Notes: generated by a model from the letters alone, not told the origin. Positions 13,601-27,208 are shown, counted from the first letter of the stretch. The stretch is DNA of 64,000 nucleotides from Phoenix dactylifera (GCF_009389715.1 NC_052392.1:36691360-36755359); one strand, 5' to 3'. Made by a program: numbers and translations.

Positions 13601-13983
13601 AGAGCCACTCAGAATGATTGTTTGCATGCTTCAAGACAAAATGTGGTAACGGTCACATTTATACTATATGTATTACATTTTGTGAAATGTTCGCCGTAAA
13701 CTCTTCTTTAATTTAGTCATTGGTTGTCTCTTTGCTTTGAGACGGCATGGAGTAGCGGTTGTACTTTAGCTCCCTAATCTATGATAAACTGATTACATTG
13801 TGGTTCCTAGCATGTTAATCATGGACTTGTATCCTAAACTGTTGCGATCTCTTCGATGTTAGACATAGTTTTCTTTAATGGTAAACTAACTCTTATTATT
13901 GATATTGACCCTCATTTAAGAATGTTATAGTTGCCAATATAACTTTTTTGTTGGTTTTGGAACTTTATTTTATTCCTTTACTT
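10691..13983. other. intergenic DNA, no supported gene
   Basis: Includes a GC-rich patch (10735-10925) and an (AAAT)n tract near 10945. Several open frames of 60-110 codons on both strands (11005-11202, 12077-12842) have no recognisable domain and overlap each other. I would not call a gene here. Confidence 0.4.
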
Positions 13984-16900
13984 TAAAATGCATGCTTTTG
14001 GTTGTTTAGGAATGGATATAGAGCCGATTACAATTAAGCTTCATCATGATGAGCCACCGTTTCACTCCATCCATCCACTATATTTCGAACCTGTGAATTA
14101 CTTTGATAATTGTGATCTGGATGAGATATCCTTGATAGAATTTGAAGGCATGACCTAGAGATTTGGTTACTTGTTCTCAATTCTAGTATTGTGAGTGAAA
14201 CTACCGAGGGTTATCCAACTTAGGGTGCCGGTGGACAAGTTGAGGCAGAGGGTATAGATGTTTAGATGAGTGTTATTAGCTTTGAGAAAAGACCCTGATG
14301 AAGCGGATGGAGGGGACAACGTTGTGGATAGTGGCAGTGATACTGATGGTAGTGTGACACTAGGTGATTTAAAAGAGATTGATAAGGATGATGATGACTT
14401 GTTAAGCAGTACACTGATAAACTAATTATTTTGAACAATACGGTAAAGTATCTATTGGAAAGTGGATTCGATGGAGAGTATGTACAGATGGAAGATGCTA
14501 CAAAATCGGCAGGCAACGAACCAAAATTAGAGGATAGCAATGGTACTAGAAGCCTTGGTAGCTCTTCTTGTTAAGATGGGGAACATTCTAGAGTAGAGTA
14601 TGGAAGTTTCGAGAGTTTAATTTAGCATTGGATTTAAAGATGCCTATAAGGCTTCAAATTGGAATGAAGCTTGACTCTCATGTTATGTTCAAGGAGGCAT
14701 TCATGAAGCTAAGTATTTAAGAAGATTTTGACTACATATATAAGCACAATGATAAGTTTAGACAATAGCATGCAAGAAAAACAAGAGATAGAGGATATAT
14801 GCTTCTCCAATGTAGAAGAGATCACATTCTAGATCAAGACATATAAGGCAACAAATAAGTATGGTAAGCAATTTTGCAATCACAATGCTACTTCTTAATG
14901 GCTTGTTCAGACCTATTTATAGAACTTTAGATCTGAAAGCAAATACTCTAGGCTTGGACTCGGGGGTTTTTGAGTGTTCTTTCTTCTTTTCAAGAACGAG
15001 TCTTTTCCAAGATTCAAAAATTCATTGATAAAGTGAGGGGAGACTGTAAGATTTTATATGCAACATATAGGGCTATAGGGCTAAGAAGAAAATAATCAAA
15101 ATCATATGCAAGGAGAAGTATACCAAGCTATAGGACTACTGTGGCATTGCTAGGGCAACAAACTCTAGCTCCACCATAAAAATGAAGGTGGACACACCAA
15201 AACCTATTGTAAAAACCTTTTTCTACGGACTTTATGTGTTCTGGATGCAAATAAGAAAAGCTTTTTAAAAGGATGCAGGCCAATTATCAAATTAGATGGT
15301 TACGACCTGGAAGGTATTGTGAGAGGACGATCGTAAATAGCTATTTGGAAGGATGGGAATGAAAATATATTTCCAATTGCATAGTCTGTAATTGAAGCTG
15401 ACATAAAGAATATATGGATTAGTTTGTCACTAATCTATTGATAAACATTTGACCTGCAAAGAGAATGGATGGACTTTTTTTTCTAATAGGCAAAACGTAA
15501 TTGATTTCCTCAAACTTGTTCACTTTATTATTATCTCCATTATTAACACTAAGTTTTTCATACTTTAGGGGTTGGTAAAGACCTTTGAGGCACTCATGCC
15601 TACTGTTGATCACAAATTTCATGTCAAACATATGCATAACAACTTTAAGATAATTTACAAGGGGTCTCGCTCTTATCCAATTTCCTTATCCTTTAGGGGC
15701 AAGGTCGGAGTAGTAGGGAAATCAAATTTGATTTGTTGCATGCGGACCCACTTGTGAGACTGAAGAAATTGAAGCTAAATAACAATCTGAAGCTACTAGC
15801 TTACAGGATTTTCTTTTGTATTTTCCTATATAATAGACTATCTTTCCTCTCTTCCCTTATAGAATAGAAAATAGAATACGCTTTTTTTTACTCAATGAAT
15901 TAGAATCTATTTTCTCTTCCTCTATGGCTAAATTCGAATATGGATTCGAAAGGCTTTTTTATCCTAGGATAGGGCTGTTTGTTCTTCACTCCTCTGTCCT
16001 GCTCATGATTTCGGGTATGGTTACCAAGTCAAAAGTCAAAAAGGTATCTTAATAATTGGCCTATTTACTGCTACAAGAACTCGTAATACTTGAGAGTTTG
16101 TTGTAGAGATGCAATGAGAAAATTGGATGAGGGATCAATTACATGGTTGATGGATAACAAGTTAGAATTGTGAATTAGATATGCCTTAGGTCCAAAGCCA
16201 AACTCAGATATGATATTGAAAAATATATGTGAGAGTTCTAACAACTATATTGGAGAAGCTAGGCTTGAAATAATTAGGAGGCTACTAATGCAAAGGTTTC
16301 AAGCAAAGAGAAGGAATAATGACCCATATGTCCTAAGATTTAGCAGAAGCTTGAGAAGGAGAAGCTAGATGCGCGCAGTGGAATGTCGGTGCTCCTAGGA
16401 AAGGGGCACTGGATATGAGATAGATCATCTAAATAGAAGATTTATGGTAGATCTAGAGTAGAGAACATGTTAATGCAGGAATTCGGTTTTGACTGAAATT
16501 CTTGTTGCCATGCAATGGCAACTATAATATTCATGACATGGGTGCCTGAGGACTTTGTGGATGCATATTACTCCAAAGAGACATTTCTAAAATCCTATGA
16601 AGGTATAACTCATCTAATGCTTGGATTGAAATTTAAGCATCCAAGTAGTTTTGAGACATGTCAAGCGCCATCACTTAGAAGACATAAAGGAAGACCAAAG
16701 AAAGCATAGAGAAGAGGGAAGGCTGAAGGAAAGGATCCTCACAAGATTTGGAGAAGAGGCATTTCACTTGGGTGTACTAACTGCTTGGAGTGGGGGCATA
16801 ACTCCAGGGAAGGATCCAAGAAGGACAAGCCTCTAAAGATGTATTTTCAGGTAAAAAGAGAGTGTTCTTCAAGGCCACAAGAGAAGGCAAGTGTTGCACC

Positions 16901-17180
16901 TAAGAGCAAAACCTAGAAGACCCAGAAAGGAGAATCAACAAGTACATATGGTTCATTGCTAAGATTTCACCATTAGATTATACGTGTTATATAAGATACA
17001 TAAATTGAAACCATATATCAAATTAGAATGCATTAATATGTGTAAAACCATCTTTGTTTTCAGGTCCAAAGAAATTATTTTGTCCTTGGAAGCATTATGT
17101 CTACGCCTCCCTCAATTCCACTTGCTCATGAAGAACAAGCCAACCTTATGCGGAGGGGGAAGCATGTCACGACTATGAGT
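13984..17180 (+). pseudogene. decayed MULE (Mutator-like) transposase
   Basis: Fragments appear in the usual MULE protein order on one strand but in shifting frames with many stops. The N-terminal module reads YFDNCDLDEISLIEFEGM (about 14095-14155). A second module reads IGMKLDSHVMFKEAFMKL (about 14660-14720). A transposase-core relic (IIKLDGYDLEG) lies near 15280, and VDHKFHVKHMHNNFKIIYKG is at about 15605-15660. A zinc-knuckle/AT-hook-like tail is at 16640-16840 (LRRHKGRPKKA). Cut-and-paste transposition is the family function; this copy cannot encode it. A segment of about 300 bp (15760-16070) interrupts the homology. I did not find the terminal inverted repeats. Confidence 0.7.
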
Positions 17181-18711
17181 CATTTGCAGGTAGCCTCTAA
17201 ATTCTAATGCATCCCATGTTAGAACTTCACAAGCCGCCAGCTCTAACCAGCCACCTATAGGACCAAGACCAAGTGTTATAGATCCATAATTCTATGTATG
17301 GTAGACCAAAGTAGAGAGGGATATTTTTGAGTGAATTTTATTGGTCTTATCACTCTAATTTGGTTGAAGTACTTTGGTGATTAGCTTTGTGTTATTTCTC
17401 AAATTCAGTGGCAAAATGGTTATATTTATGGTACTGGAAGTCTATATTTTGTGATAGTAATGCAGGTGTTGATGTTTGCTTGTTAATTTTATTACAGGGA
17501 CATGTCCATCATTTCTCTCAAGAGCTATCAATTCCAAATTCCAATGTACTTTTGCAACTTTGAGAATTTTTCAGGACTGTGGCTTTGCTTCATTGAGTTC
17601 ACCTTTATCATCCTGACACATTGTAGCCACCTCGACTTAGCTCGAGCAAGCGTATGATATGTTTGTGGCAAATAAATCATTTTATGAGAGTTTTTTAGAC
17701 TAGTAAGAGGTAGTTGCCTAGAGCGCTCCATAATTTGTTACTTTTTGACTTTTTTGAATATATTTATGCTAGAATGGTATAAATCATCCGTTGTAGTAAA
17801 AAAAAAAACAACCGCATATTATCATCCAAAATGCAGACTAAATCTCTACTGAAGGAGCAAGAGATCCCCTATAAAATATTTATAAAATATAGAACTTTGT
17901 ACAAGAGTCTATCGAGAGAAATTAACTCAAAGAAACTCTTAAAAAGCTTGATACGAGAGAAAGAGCACACGAAAAAATTTGTCTGAGAAGAAATATGTTG
18001 AGAACTTGCTAAAGATCCAAAATTCAAGACAAGCATCAAGAGAAATATGTCCTTCCCTCTCTCTCTCTCTTCTTTTTTTCTTTCTTCCCTTCCGCTGCTT
18101 TTTCTCCAGCCACGCTCACATCCGAGTCATGGAACTCTCCTTGCACTACTTATTACACCGGGATGCAGCATCCCCTCTTATGACAAGGAAATGCACCACT
18201 TATCGGTCCAAGAGGCACTGTAAATAGAGTCCTACGAGGACTATTTCCCTGTCCTTTCCGTTGCACAAGAATCCAAAAGCCAGAAATTTTTAAAAATAAG
18301 TTATTCAGATCAAAAAGTTGAGGAATAACACCGCTCAAGCTTTAAATCCTTGAACCCTGTTTGGGAGCAGGGTTGCATGACTACTGAACTAACGCTGGTT
18401 CACCTTATTACCTAGATCACCATGTTGCAAGCATACTTATCCCTGGTAAAAGTGGAATAGCTGGTGGTGAAAATAAAATTCAGGTGAATGGCAGGAAGCC
18501 AGCAATTCAGCAGCATGCTCATGTCACTGACTTTGGCACTCCATCTTCCTCAAGATAAGCCCGAACACATCATGGCTTGCCCTAGACTTCTTCCGGCCAC
18601 CACCGATTGATCGCTTATATATTGTTTGAAGATGCATGCTCAAAATAGGGCATAACAAGATTCATTGGCATCTATTAGCTGCTTCACAACCGAGCATAGC
18701 TTTTTTTTCCA
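17181..18711. other. intergenic DNA, no supported gene
   Basis: AT-rich with a CT-rich patch near 18055-18075. Open frames are short and unrecognised. Confidence 0.4.
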
Positions 18712-19065
18712 TTGATAGAACGGATAGATTATATTGTTCTAGTTTGAGTACACAAAAGAAAATCAGAAAACAAAAAAGAGCTAATATAAAAAGAGTGAGA
18801 TAATCTCGTAGGCACCACCAGAATATTAAGCAACAAAAAAAGCGGCCATATTCGCCTTCCAAATATATAAATGATTCGGAAGGTAATTTTTTCCAGATAG
18901 ATCATACTATTCTAGTTTGAGTACACCAAAAAAATCAAAAAAAAGAATTGGTATAAAAAGAGAGATAATCTCATAGCTATTTCTAGAGAAACACTACCAG
19001 AATATTAAGCGACAAGAAAGGTCGCTATATTCGTGTTTCGAAATATATGAGTGGTTTGAGAGGCA
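18712..19065. repeat. two tandem diverged units of about 180 bp
   Basis: Unit 1 (about 18712-18890) and unit 2 (about 18891-19065) both contain AGATTATATTG- or AGATCATACTA-type starts, then TTCTAGTTTGAGTACAC, GAGATAATCTC and ACCAGAATATTAAGC. Substitutions and small indels separate them, so this is an old local duplication. Confidence 0.6.
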
Positions 19066-19439
19066 CCACAACCTCTTATCAGCCTACAAAGAAACGAAAA
19101 AATAGCTTTCCATGCAACTTTTGTCCCCCCACAACTAATGATAATATATTAATGTGATTAACAATAAGAGCTATTCAATAAAGTCAATTTAAGGCGGCCA
19201 AAGCTCTAAAAGGCTGCAAGCATACCTATGTGGTATTCACGGCAGCACTTTCTTTAGTGGTTGTTGGGAGCCCCAAATGGGCCAAATCTTCCTTAGCGTG
19301 TGGCTGCTCACAGAATTAGCCACGTGGGTGGCTGGCTCACGATCAGAGGGTGCTTCGTGGGTGGTTTCAGTCTAATAATAATAACAAAAGTGGTAGAAAC
19401 AGCGAAACTTCTCTCTCTTTTTTTTATCATTCTCAAAAG

Positions 19440-19905
19440 AAAACAAAGGACCTAAGTTCGCGAGTGGCGGCGGCCGGTGGGACCTCGGTCTCTAGTGTTG
19501 AGCTGAAGGCTGCATGCGAGAATTTTCGATATACGTAGCGAGTGTTACAAACCAAATCTATTATTATGGAGGGCGACTCGGCTATTATTATAGGATGGAT
19601 CTAGGAGGGTCCGAGGATGTTGGGATGAGACCATCTCCTACTCCGAAATATTTGGGCCATGGGCAGAAATGGGAAGGCCTTTCTGGCCAAGCATGTTTAT
19701 AGGAAAGCCAATGAAACCGCGGATTGAATAGCCTCTTACATGGCTAATTATTTAGGTGGTACTCTAGGGATCCAAGGTGGAGAGCTGCACAAGGCTCTGT
19801 GATATTTTTTTCTCCGATTTTATTGAACATGTCCGTACTTATGTATTGTGAGGTGCCGCCCAAGTGCCAAAAAAAATAATAATAATAAATAAAATAAAAA
19901 CAAAA
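19440..19905 (+). pseudogene. LINE (non-LTR) RNase H 3' relic
   Basis: Broken frames read ELKAACENFRY, then GDSAIIIGWI (about 19562-19592), and KHVYRKANETAD (about 19690-19725), the typical order at the end of plant LINE ORF2 RNase H domains (HVYREAN..AD motif). An (AAT)n/A-rich tail at 19868-19905 is the usual LINE 3' end. Stops and frameshifts make it non-functional; the 5' portion is missing. Confidence 0.65.
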
Positions 19906-20117
19906 ACGAAAAGCGAAATTTTTACTTCTAAGTAACGGCTAGTTTGGTATTTGGGGAATCGCCATTCTTTTCTATTAAAATTAGACTTCATGTTTGGAAG
20001 GGGATTACAATTTACAAACAACAGAAAGCAGCGATCGAAAACAACAGCGGTGATATCCTTTCCCTGAGGGCGAAAGCAGCAGTGGTTAACTTAGCAAGTA
20101 GTCCGATGCATTATGGA

Positions 20118-22080
20118 TCAATAGCTGGTCGTGAAAGGCCGGTAGACCTTGAGGTCGTTCATCACCCCGGCGATGGAGCCGGCGGCCGCCGCCACCGATA
20201 TGATGAGGCAGGCCAAGCTCAGCAGCTGGAGGCACACCCACTTCGTGCTCCACTTGGGCACCTTCTTCTGGACAATATACATCTCCACCGGGAAGTAGAC
20301 GGTCAGCGGCCAGAACCCGAGCGCGCCGAGGAAGCCGACGACATCATTGAAGAAAGGAAGAAGCATGGAGATCACGGTAGTGCAGATCACGAACACGGTG
20401 CGCCATGTTAGCCGAAAAAGATTGAGCCGGTAGCTACGGCTGGGGCCTAGAGGGACCTCGATCCCTTTGGTGATGAATTTGGACTCAGGCCAGGTCTGGA
20501 GAGCCCATTTCTCCACGAAGGCGAAGAGGGGCTGGCAGTAGACCTGGTAGGCGCCGACGAGGTGGATGACGATGGCGGCGTTGGCAATGTCGAGGAGCCA
20601 GTAAGGGTCGTAGAAGCCAAAGCCAGTGAGGAGGTTGCCGGGGGCCATGTCACCGAAGGCGGCATAGCCCATGCAGCCACAGAGCATGTAGAAGATGGTG
20701 GTCACCGCCACGCTGAGGAGCGTCGCCTTCTTCATCACCTTCGCCTCCGACGGCGGTGATTCCTTTATTGTGTCCTGAAATACTCGGCCAATGTTTCAGT
20801 ACAAGATTATTATTTGAGCAAGAGACTATTTTTGACTGTTCTATTGAGTAGGATTTTTTGAACTGGATACCTGAATTTCGATGAGGATTAGGGAGTAGGA
20901 GTAGGCGAAGGCGATGTCGCCAAAGGCTTGGAGGCTTCGCCAGACTTTGTCGGCCGGGGAGACGACTGCGATGCTAATTCCAGTGAGACTGCCTTTGATT
21001 CCTCCATTCTCTGTTTGAAAACAACGCAAACAGAGAGATGAGATACCGAGCTAGCGAATCAGGAGGTGGCTTTGAGGAGCGGTGGTGTTTGGTGGGCTTA
21101 CTGATGACTTGAACAATGCCGAGGGTGAGGCCAATGGAAGAATAGGTAAAGGACATGACGGCGGCGAGGATGGAGAGCCACCAAATCTGATCGAAGTCTG
21201 GGATTTGAGATAAGAAGATCTCTGCCACACCGAAAATGATCATGTAAGGATTGCTGGATACTTGGCAGGGATTGCTGTGCCCTTTCTCATGAAAGCAATT
21301 TGATCTCTTGATTGCCCTGTTTCCAATCCAAACACCTATCAGAAAAGATCCAAACTTTACGCAAATAGAAGCAAAAGAACAGTTTATAGGAATTTACTCA
21401 CGTCATGCTAATGGCAGCAGCAATGGTATATCCAATGGAAACTCCAAAGATATTGGCATATTGGATGAAGCCACAGAGCTTAACCTTGAAACCATCTGTT
21501 TGTTGAAATCCAGAAGGGGAAAAAAAAAATTAATATCAGCAAGGCTAAGTTTTGGTGCAAAATGATCTGTTTTTGATGAACCAAGCGTGTTATGGGAGGG
21601 TGAGAACATACTGAGGTTGGCCTGGACGGCATCCATGTAGGTGTAGTTGCGCTTGCCGTTGATGGGATCACAGGAGCGGTAGCAGTCAGCAAGGAGAGCA
21701 GAGGTGTAGTATGTTACATAGGAGAAGAGGAGCATAGCAGCAGGGCCAGCAACCCATCCAAGCTGGCCAATGGCCCAAGCCAGAGATAGCACGCCGGAGC
21801 CGATCACTGCCGTTATAATGTGAGCACTCGCTGTCCATACGGTCCCTGACAATAGGAAGAAGAATTCAGAACAGAGTTCATTTAGATGAATAGAGAGCAG
21901 TATTGGAGCACCAAGGCATGGGGATAGAGGCCAAGGTTCTGCTCTTTTACCTGTTCTCTTGAGTCGGCCGTCGTCGTCGTAGCATTTGGAACCTCCCTGT
22001 TGGTGACCGAGCTCCATGGCGACCTCCGTGGGGGCCAAATTTGTGTGCTGGTGGTATTTTGCAGCACCATTCTCACCCAT
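20118..22080 (-). CDS. amino acid permease, AAP family (AAP3-like)
   Basis: Proton-coupled amino acid importer of the plasma membrane (AAAP superfamily). Six exons join in frame with GT/AG borders: 21951-22080, 21612-21845, 21402-21495, 21102-21316, 20871-21010 and 20118-20774. They total 1470 nt (489 residues), a normal AAP length. The hydrophilic N-terminus is followed by RTGTVWTASAHIITAVIGSG and SLAWAIGQLGWVAGP, the AAP signature around TM1-2. Later come YTYMDAVQANL, GFIQYANIFGVSIGYTIAAA, SNPYMIIFGVAEIFLSQIP, KGSLTGISI, QAFGDIAFAYSYSLILIEIQ and a long hydrophobic C-terminal exon ending RPFTTSY. Met at 22080 is chosen because MGENGAAKYHQH resembles family starts; Met at 22098 is also in frame. 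Subtype AAP3 is a similarity judgement. Confidence 0.93.
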
Positions 22081-22426
22081 CTTTGGGACGAAGAGCAACC
22101 CAATTGACAGAGGGAGAAACAGAGAGAGAGAAGCAAGTAAGACCCTTTGTAAGCTAAGAAACAGAGAGTACTAGTGTGGAACAGAGTCACAAACTATAGT
22201 AGTAGTCTCCGCTAGTTTACAAGTTTATAATTGCCGGTTTCTTAAGCGGCTCTCAAGGCTAATACCAACACTACTAGTACTATTGCTGCTAAATATTCTG
22301 AAACATAGGACAACAGAGGAGAGAAGAGGAGAAAGGCCTAATAAAATACTGAGAAGGAATTGAGAGCAGAGGACAGATTAGAGAGAATAGGAACGGAATG
22401 AAGATGGAGGTTGGTTGGTGATGGGC

Positions 22427-22434
22427 TTTATATA
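22427..22434 (-). promoter_or_regulatory. TATA box of the amino acid permease gene
   Basis: TATATAAA on the minus strand, about 350 bp upstream of the ATG. It implies transcription starting near 22400 and a 5' leader of about 320 nt unless a leader intron is present. A second TATA-like site occurs near 22995 on the same strand. Confidence 0.6.
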
Positions 22435-22638
22435 GACGTCATTGGGAGCTTGAGAGGGGTGAAAAGATAAAAAAAATTGCAGAGAAGAACCACGTGGTGG
22501 ACACAGGCTGACGTATACTGGTCAACCAACCAAAATCTCCCAGCCTTTATCTTTTCTCTGTTTTGTCTGAGACCTCATCTCTTCTCCTCTCGTTGCTCAC
22601 ATCATTCATTGGAGTCTCAAGGGTCAATGGCCACACCA

Positions 22639-22643
<5 letters not shown>

Positions 22644-22669
<26 letters not shown>

Positions 22670-22670
22670 A
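22644..22670. repeat. (CT)n microsatellite
   Basis: Uninterrupted CT dinucleotide run upstream of the permease gene. A (GA)n run lies at 23977-24007. Confidence 0.9.
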
Positions 22671-23972
22671 GTCCCCCAACAAAAATCTTTATAGATTACG
22701 TACAGAGGAAACCTACAGACTGGAGAGCATTAACTAAGAGGATGGGAAGAAGAGATAGGGGACCCTTTCAAGTGGGTGAGTGAATGAATGAATGAATGCG
22801 AGGTGGAATGCTATCAGCTATCAATAGTCTCTGTTTTGTGCTTAGTTTGAGTTTTCTCTTACCTTTGGCATTCACTTCTCCCAAACTACCGCAGCTGAGG
22901 CTTCTTCCAAGTAGAAGGATACTCGCTGCAGCAAGGCAGTGGAAAGAAGCTTGGAGGAAGCGATGGACAACGTAGGGAGGGGCTGAGGTGTCTTATATAG
23001 AGTTCAGATGATGAAGAGTAAATAATATTATAGAGATCACACTTGCGTGCCCTTCTCACATGTATGGCATTTCAACCACTCTTATTGATGAGGAATCAGT
23101 TCTCCATCCGTACCGGGTCTATGCAATTACATACTTGTCTTTAAGCATTTGTTTATTAATTTATTATGCTAGTGAAGTAATGAAATGTCCTAATTCTTCT
23201 GAGTCACTAGGGTTCGGGTATCTTTTGGGCATAAGAAGACCAAGAATGATTGACTGATCTTTTTTTACGATGTCGTTCATCTGCACAGATCTTAAAGTGA
23301 TCGTTGCATGATTTAAAGGTAGATTGCAGTGAAGGAAGATAAATTCTTCTTTCACATGAGAAATACACCCCCCAACCTGAGTCGCTATGACTTGTATAAT
23401 ATTTATAAAGTGCAAAACTAGCAACTTGTGGTTTTAGTTGTTAGTTGTTTGCTTTATGGTGAATAAGCTCCTATGAGTTTTAGAGCTGGGTCTAGCATCA
23501 TCTTTTCATGCAATGGTTGTTTTAGGTTGGGAGTACTTGGGTTTAGCCTAATCTCAGAACTTTCAAAAATGACCTGGTGTGGGTGGGCCTATTTGGTATC
23601 CAAACCCAGCAGCGGTTCAACTTGCATATTGGCCAAGAATTGTTTGCTCTTTTGGTTGTCATCCCTCTAACAAAAAACTTGTCTTTGAAAAAATCCAGGA
23701 TATAAATCTTAAATGTTTTTGAACTACATTACCTATATATTGGCCTCATATTAAACAAACACACAAGATCATAAATGTCTTTTATATACTTCACTTTTCT
23801 CATTCAAAGCTATAATTGCTTGCACAAAGTCCTCCAAATATGGCATCTTATATAAACGATAGAGATTATTGGCTAGATTTAGTTGCTCAAGAAGGAGGCA
23901 ATGACTGCCTGAAATGTCATATGCACATTTTGTTTCTTCCTTCGTATCAGTATGAGAAATCAAATGAAGGGA

Positions 23973-24009
<37 letters not shown>

Positions 24010-25164
24010 CTGTAATGGATAGATATGAATATAGTTGATGCTTTGGCTTTAGTAATTGAGCAGCTATTGTGAGACACAACTGCAAAATTCTTTTATTGAA
24101 GATATTCTTGAGTTGAAATGAGAGATAGTCATATATTGAGAGAGGAGCAATTATGTCTTCATTAGTCTGCATATTGAAAAAGGAGGGAAGAAAGAAAAAA
24201 AACTCAGCAGCAGCAAATACAAACCTATAATCCTAAATATCACTTCCAATGTTAAACTCTGATATCCATCAAAAATACTCCTTTTTAACTACTTATGAAA
24301 AACACTTCATCTTGAATTAGTCGATCACATCGCACACGTTCTGCGACATTTTAGCAATTGAGAAATCGATCAAAAACCTTCCCCATCTTGATCGACTAAT
24401 AACATTTTGGCCTTATATCAAAGATTGTTTCACCTTAATGGGTCGATGGAATCGGTCATATCCAATCAAATACATCATTAGGTCATCACATAAGTTGCAC
24501 TAGCCAAGTAAACACAGCCATTCACCACGGTCACTATGCCAAGTTCCTAGTGCTTAACAGAGGTAGAGACAAATCAGAAGTATGATCCATTAGCTCCTAC
24601 TAATAAAAGGAGAGGCTGAAATTGAAAAGAACAGGGGACAAGCACTCTCTCATGAATTAATAGTTTCTTAGTGGAACCCAAAGAGGACTGCAAGAGGGAA
24701 GGATAAATTAAAGTTAGAGACTATAAGAACCAGACGATCCAAGAAATGAAGTGGGCCATCAACTCCCTAACTAGCTTCTAGCTTTGGATGTAAGGTCATT
24801 ATCAAAGCACTATACTAGCATTGGATGTCTGCGGTCTAATATTCTCCCCTTTTAGCAGCCAGCGACGAGGGATTAAAGGGAAGAGAATCCAAAAATGCCA
24901 TTGAGATGAGAAGAATCTTTGACGTTTGAAACTTTGAACACCTTTTATGACCCATGATATTATTTTGTTAATTGCTCATTAAAGGTTAATGTCCACGTGG
25001 ATCTACGAGCAGCGTTCAAAGTTGACCATCCATACTTTCGCTGGCAGTAGAACTGATTCCGCCACCACCCAAATTAGCCCATTAGTTTATTTGGGGTAGA
25101 TTTTTGCTCAAAAAATTGATATTTGGATTAGATTATTTTCTCATCACTAATATGGTGTATGGTT
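22671..25164. other. intergenic DNA, no supported gene
   Basis: AT-rich upstream region of the permease gene with the two simple repeats noted. Short open frames show no recognisable domain. Confidence 0.4.
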
Positions 25165-25640
25165 GCAAAAAAAGAAAAAAAAGCATGAATACCTTTCTAA
25201 AAATTTGAATTTGTGTGAATATCCTCTTAAAATTTATATTTATTTTTGTTTCCTCATAAAAATACTGTTTTTATACAAATACCCCTAATATAACGACTCT
25301 TCTAATATCGTTAATAAAAACTATATTTGTTTTAGTTAAAAATAAAATAAAATTTTGAAATTATTTTTTTGTCTTCCATTGCAGTCGCCTTATTAATGTT
25401 TCTTTTTGCATATCTACCTATTAAGGATATTTTAGTAATTTTAATTTGAGACCATTAATTTTTTAGCAGCGTTAAATAGCGTGGATATGTATGCAAAAAT
25501 AAAGATAAAAAATGAATAGAATAGTAAAACAAGTGTTTTACGAGAGTATATATGTAAATATCAATTTTAAAAGGATATTCATATAAAATCGATATTTAGG
25601 AGGGTATTCATACAAAAGAATTAAAAAAAAAGAATAAACT
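25165..25640. repeat. AT-rich foldback (inverted-repeat) element
   Basis: The left arm starts GAATACCTTTCTAAAAATTT and continues TGAATATCCTCTTAAAATTT. The reverse complement of the right arm reads GAATACCCTCCTAAATATCG then TGAATATCCTTTTAAAATTG. Arms of roughly 90 bp pair imperfectly around a central spacer. No ORF. It is probably a MITE-like foldback element; the same wording recurs at 10411-10690. Confidence 0.6.
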
Positions 25641-25765
25641 TATTCCAAGTATGGCTGAGAAATAACTGCAAAGGAAAAAAAAAAGTGGAGAGAATAAGCT
25701 GCATTTGATACATGCTGAATTCCATGATGGGTTGGATTTTAAGGCAAAGGCCAAATTGCTCTCTC

Positions 25766-25965
25766 ACTTTTTTGAGGATTTATAGAATGGATAAAGAGAA
25801 AGTGATAATTGAAGAAAATAGAGTTATGCTATGTCATGGAATATCTCTGTCATAATATTAGCCACACTTTTTTGAGGATTTATAGAATGGATAAAGACAG
25901 AATAATAATTGAAGAAAATAGAGTTATACTACACCATGGAATATCTCTGTCATAATATTAGCCAC
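25766..25965. repeat. 100-bp direct tandem duplication
   Basis: Two consecutive 100-bp units, each starting ACTTTTTTGAGGATTTATAG and containing GGAATATCTCTGTCATAATA. They differ at only a few positions, so the duplication is recent. No coding content. Confidence 0.85.
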
Positions 25966-27208
25966 ATTTTTTTGGTCTTTGGAAACAATTTGGGAGATAA
26001 CTTCCACTTTGGAGAATATTTCTCCACTTATTTTGCAACTAAATACCATGCAAATTCTCAGTTGTAATTCATATTTATCTCAATTACTTAACTAACTAGA
26101 GCAAGGCCATGATCATTTCACTAAGAGGAAGAGAGGATGGTCGGCAACTGTCTTCTTCCTCATAATAGCTATTAACACCTATCCTAGTGGGGGAGCTTAG
26201 TCCAACATCTAATAATATAAGAAACTAGAAAGAATAAAAGTTGTAGAGCATAACTATGAAGAATCCCATGATGTAACTACAACTAGAATATTATCTAATC
26301 CACGTAAAGAACTAATGAGTGGCAGACCCCTCCACGGCAGAACTATCACGGATTGATCACTGGTGGTCAGGATTTTTGGAATCCATCTAGTGCTTCTGTA
26401 GGATTTCTCATTTGAATGCATAAATGAGTCCATAAAAGAGCCTATCTCAATTGTAGATGAATTGGTTTTCATAATAGATATAATTTTTATGACTCATAAG
26501 ATTATGGATTATTCGCTCTTCGTATAATCGCATCACAATACTCCTATAAGATGTTCTCATGGCTTATGATGGCCATTACAAACTTTAAAGATAATTATCA
26601 ACAAAGACTGCTATTGTAAATATAATCGTCGGCAAATTACTGTTAAGCTTGTTGTTATAAGAGTTGGTGATACATTAATTCCATGTGGTAGTCCACCACT
26701 GCTATCAATAATTTGGGGTGTTGTAGAAGGGAAGACTCTTAATGCCCACTGGCTGTCACACACCAGAGAGGAAGGGTATAATGTCAAAAGCAATGCTAAA
26801 TACACTGCTAAGAGCACCCATCTACAGAGTGCCAAGCATTTCATTGTTGTCAACTTTCTTTTGACTTGTCCCATTTAGAATTTTCTTTAAAACAACTTTT
26901 TTTTGTTTAAAGAAAGCAATGGAGTTGTAGCATTTTGATTGTTGAGTTCAACTAGCCAATCATCAGAGCAATCAAAGAGTTAGTATAATTTCTTTGCTGG
27001 GTTGGGCCTTGTAGACTTGTTGCTTGAAGTAAATTTTGTCAGAGTACTGGAATCATGTTAAGAAGATAAGATAAGATGTTCCTTGCATCGACTGCACTAC
27101 CAAATGGTGGGGGATATTTGATTTGTTATGTGACACGAAGTCATAGTCCTCTGTTATCTCGGGCCCAGTGATGTATTTGTGATAAAAAGCGATGATGGTA
27201 GGCTTGAA
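25966..27208. other. intergenic DNA left of the duplicated block
   Basis: AT-rich. Open frames at 26254-26472 and 26611-26874 (minus) have no recognisable domain. The tandem-duplicated block begins at 27209. Confidence 0.4.

Noticed and set aside
15760-16070. AT-rich insert in the MULE, suspected plastid-derived DNA
   Set aside because: Style resembles plastid intergenic sequence, but I could not match it to a gene. A BLASTN search against plastid genomes would decide.
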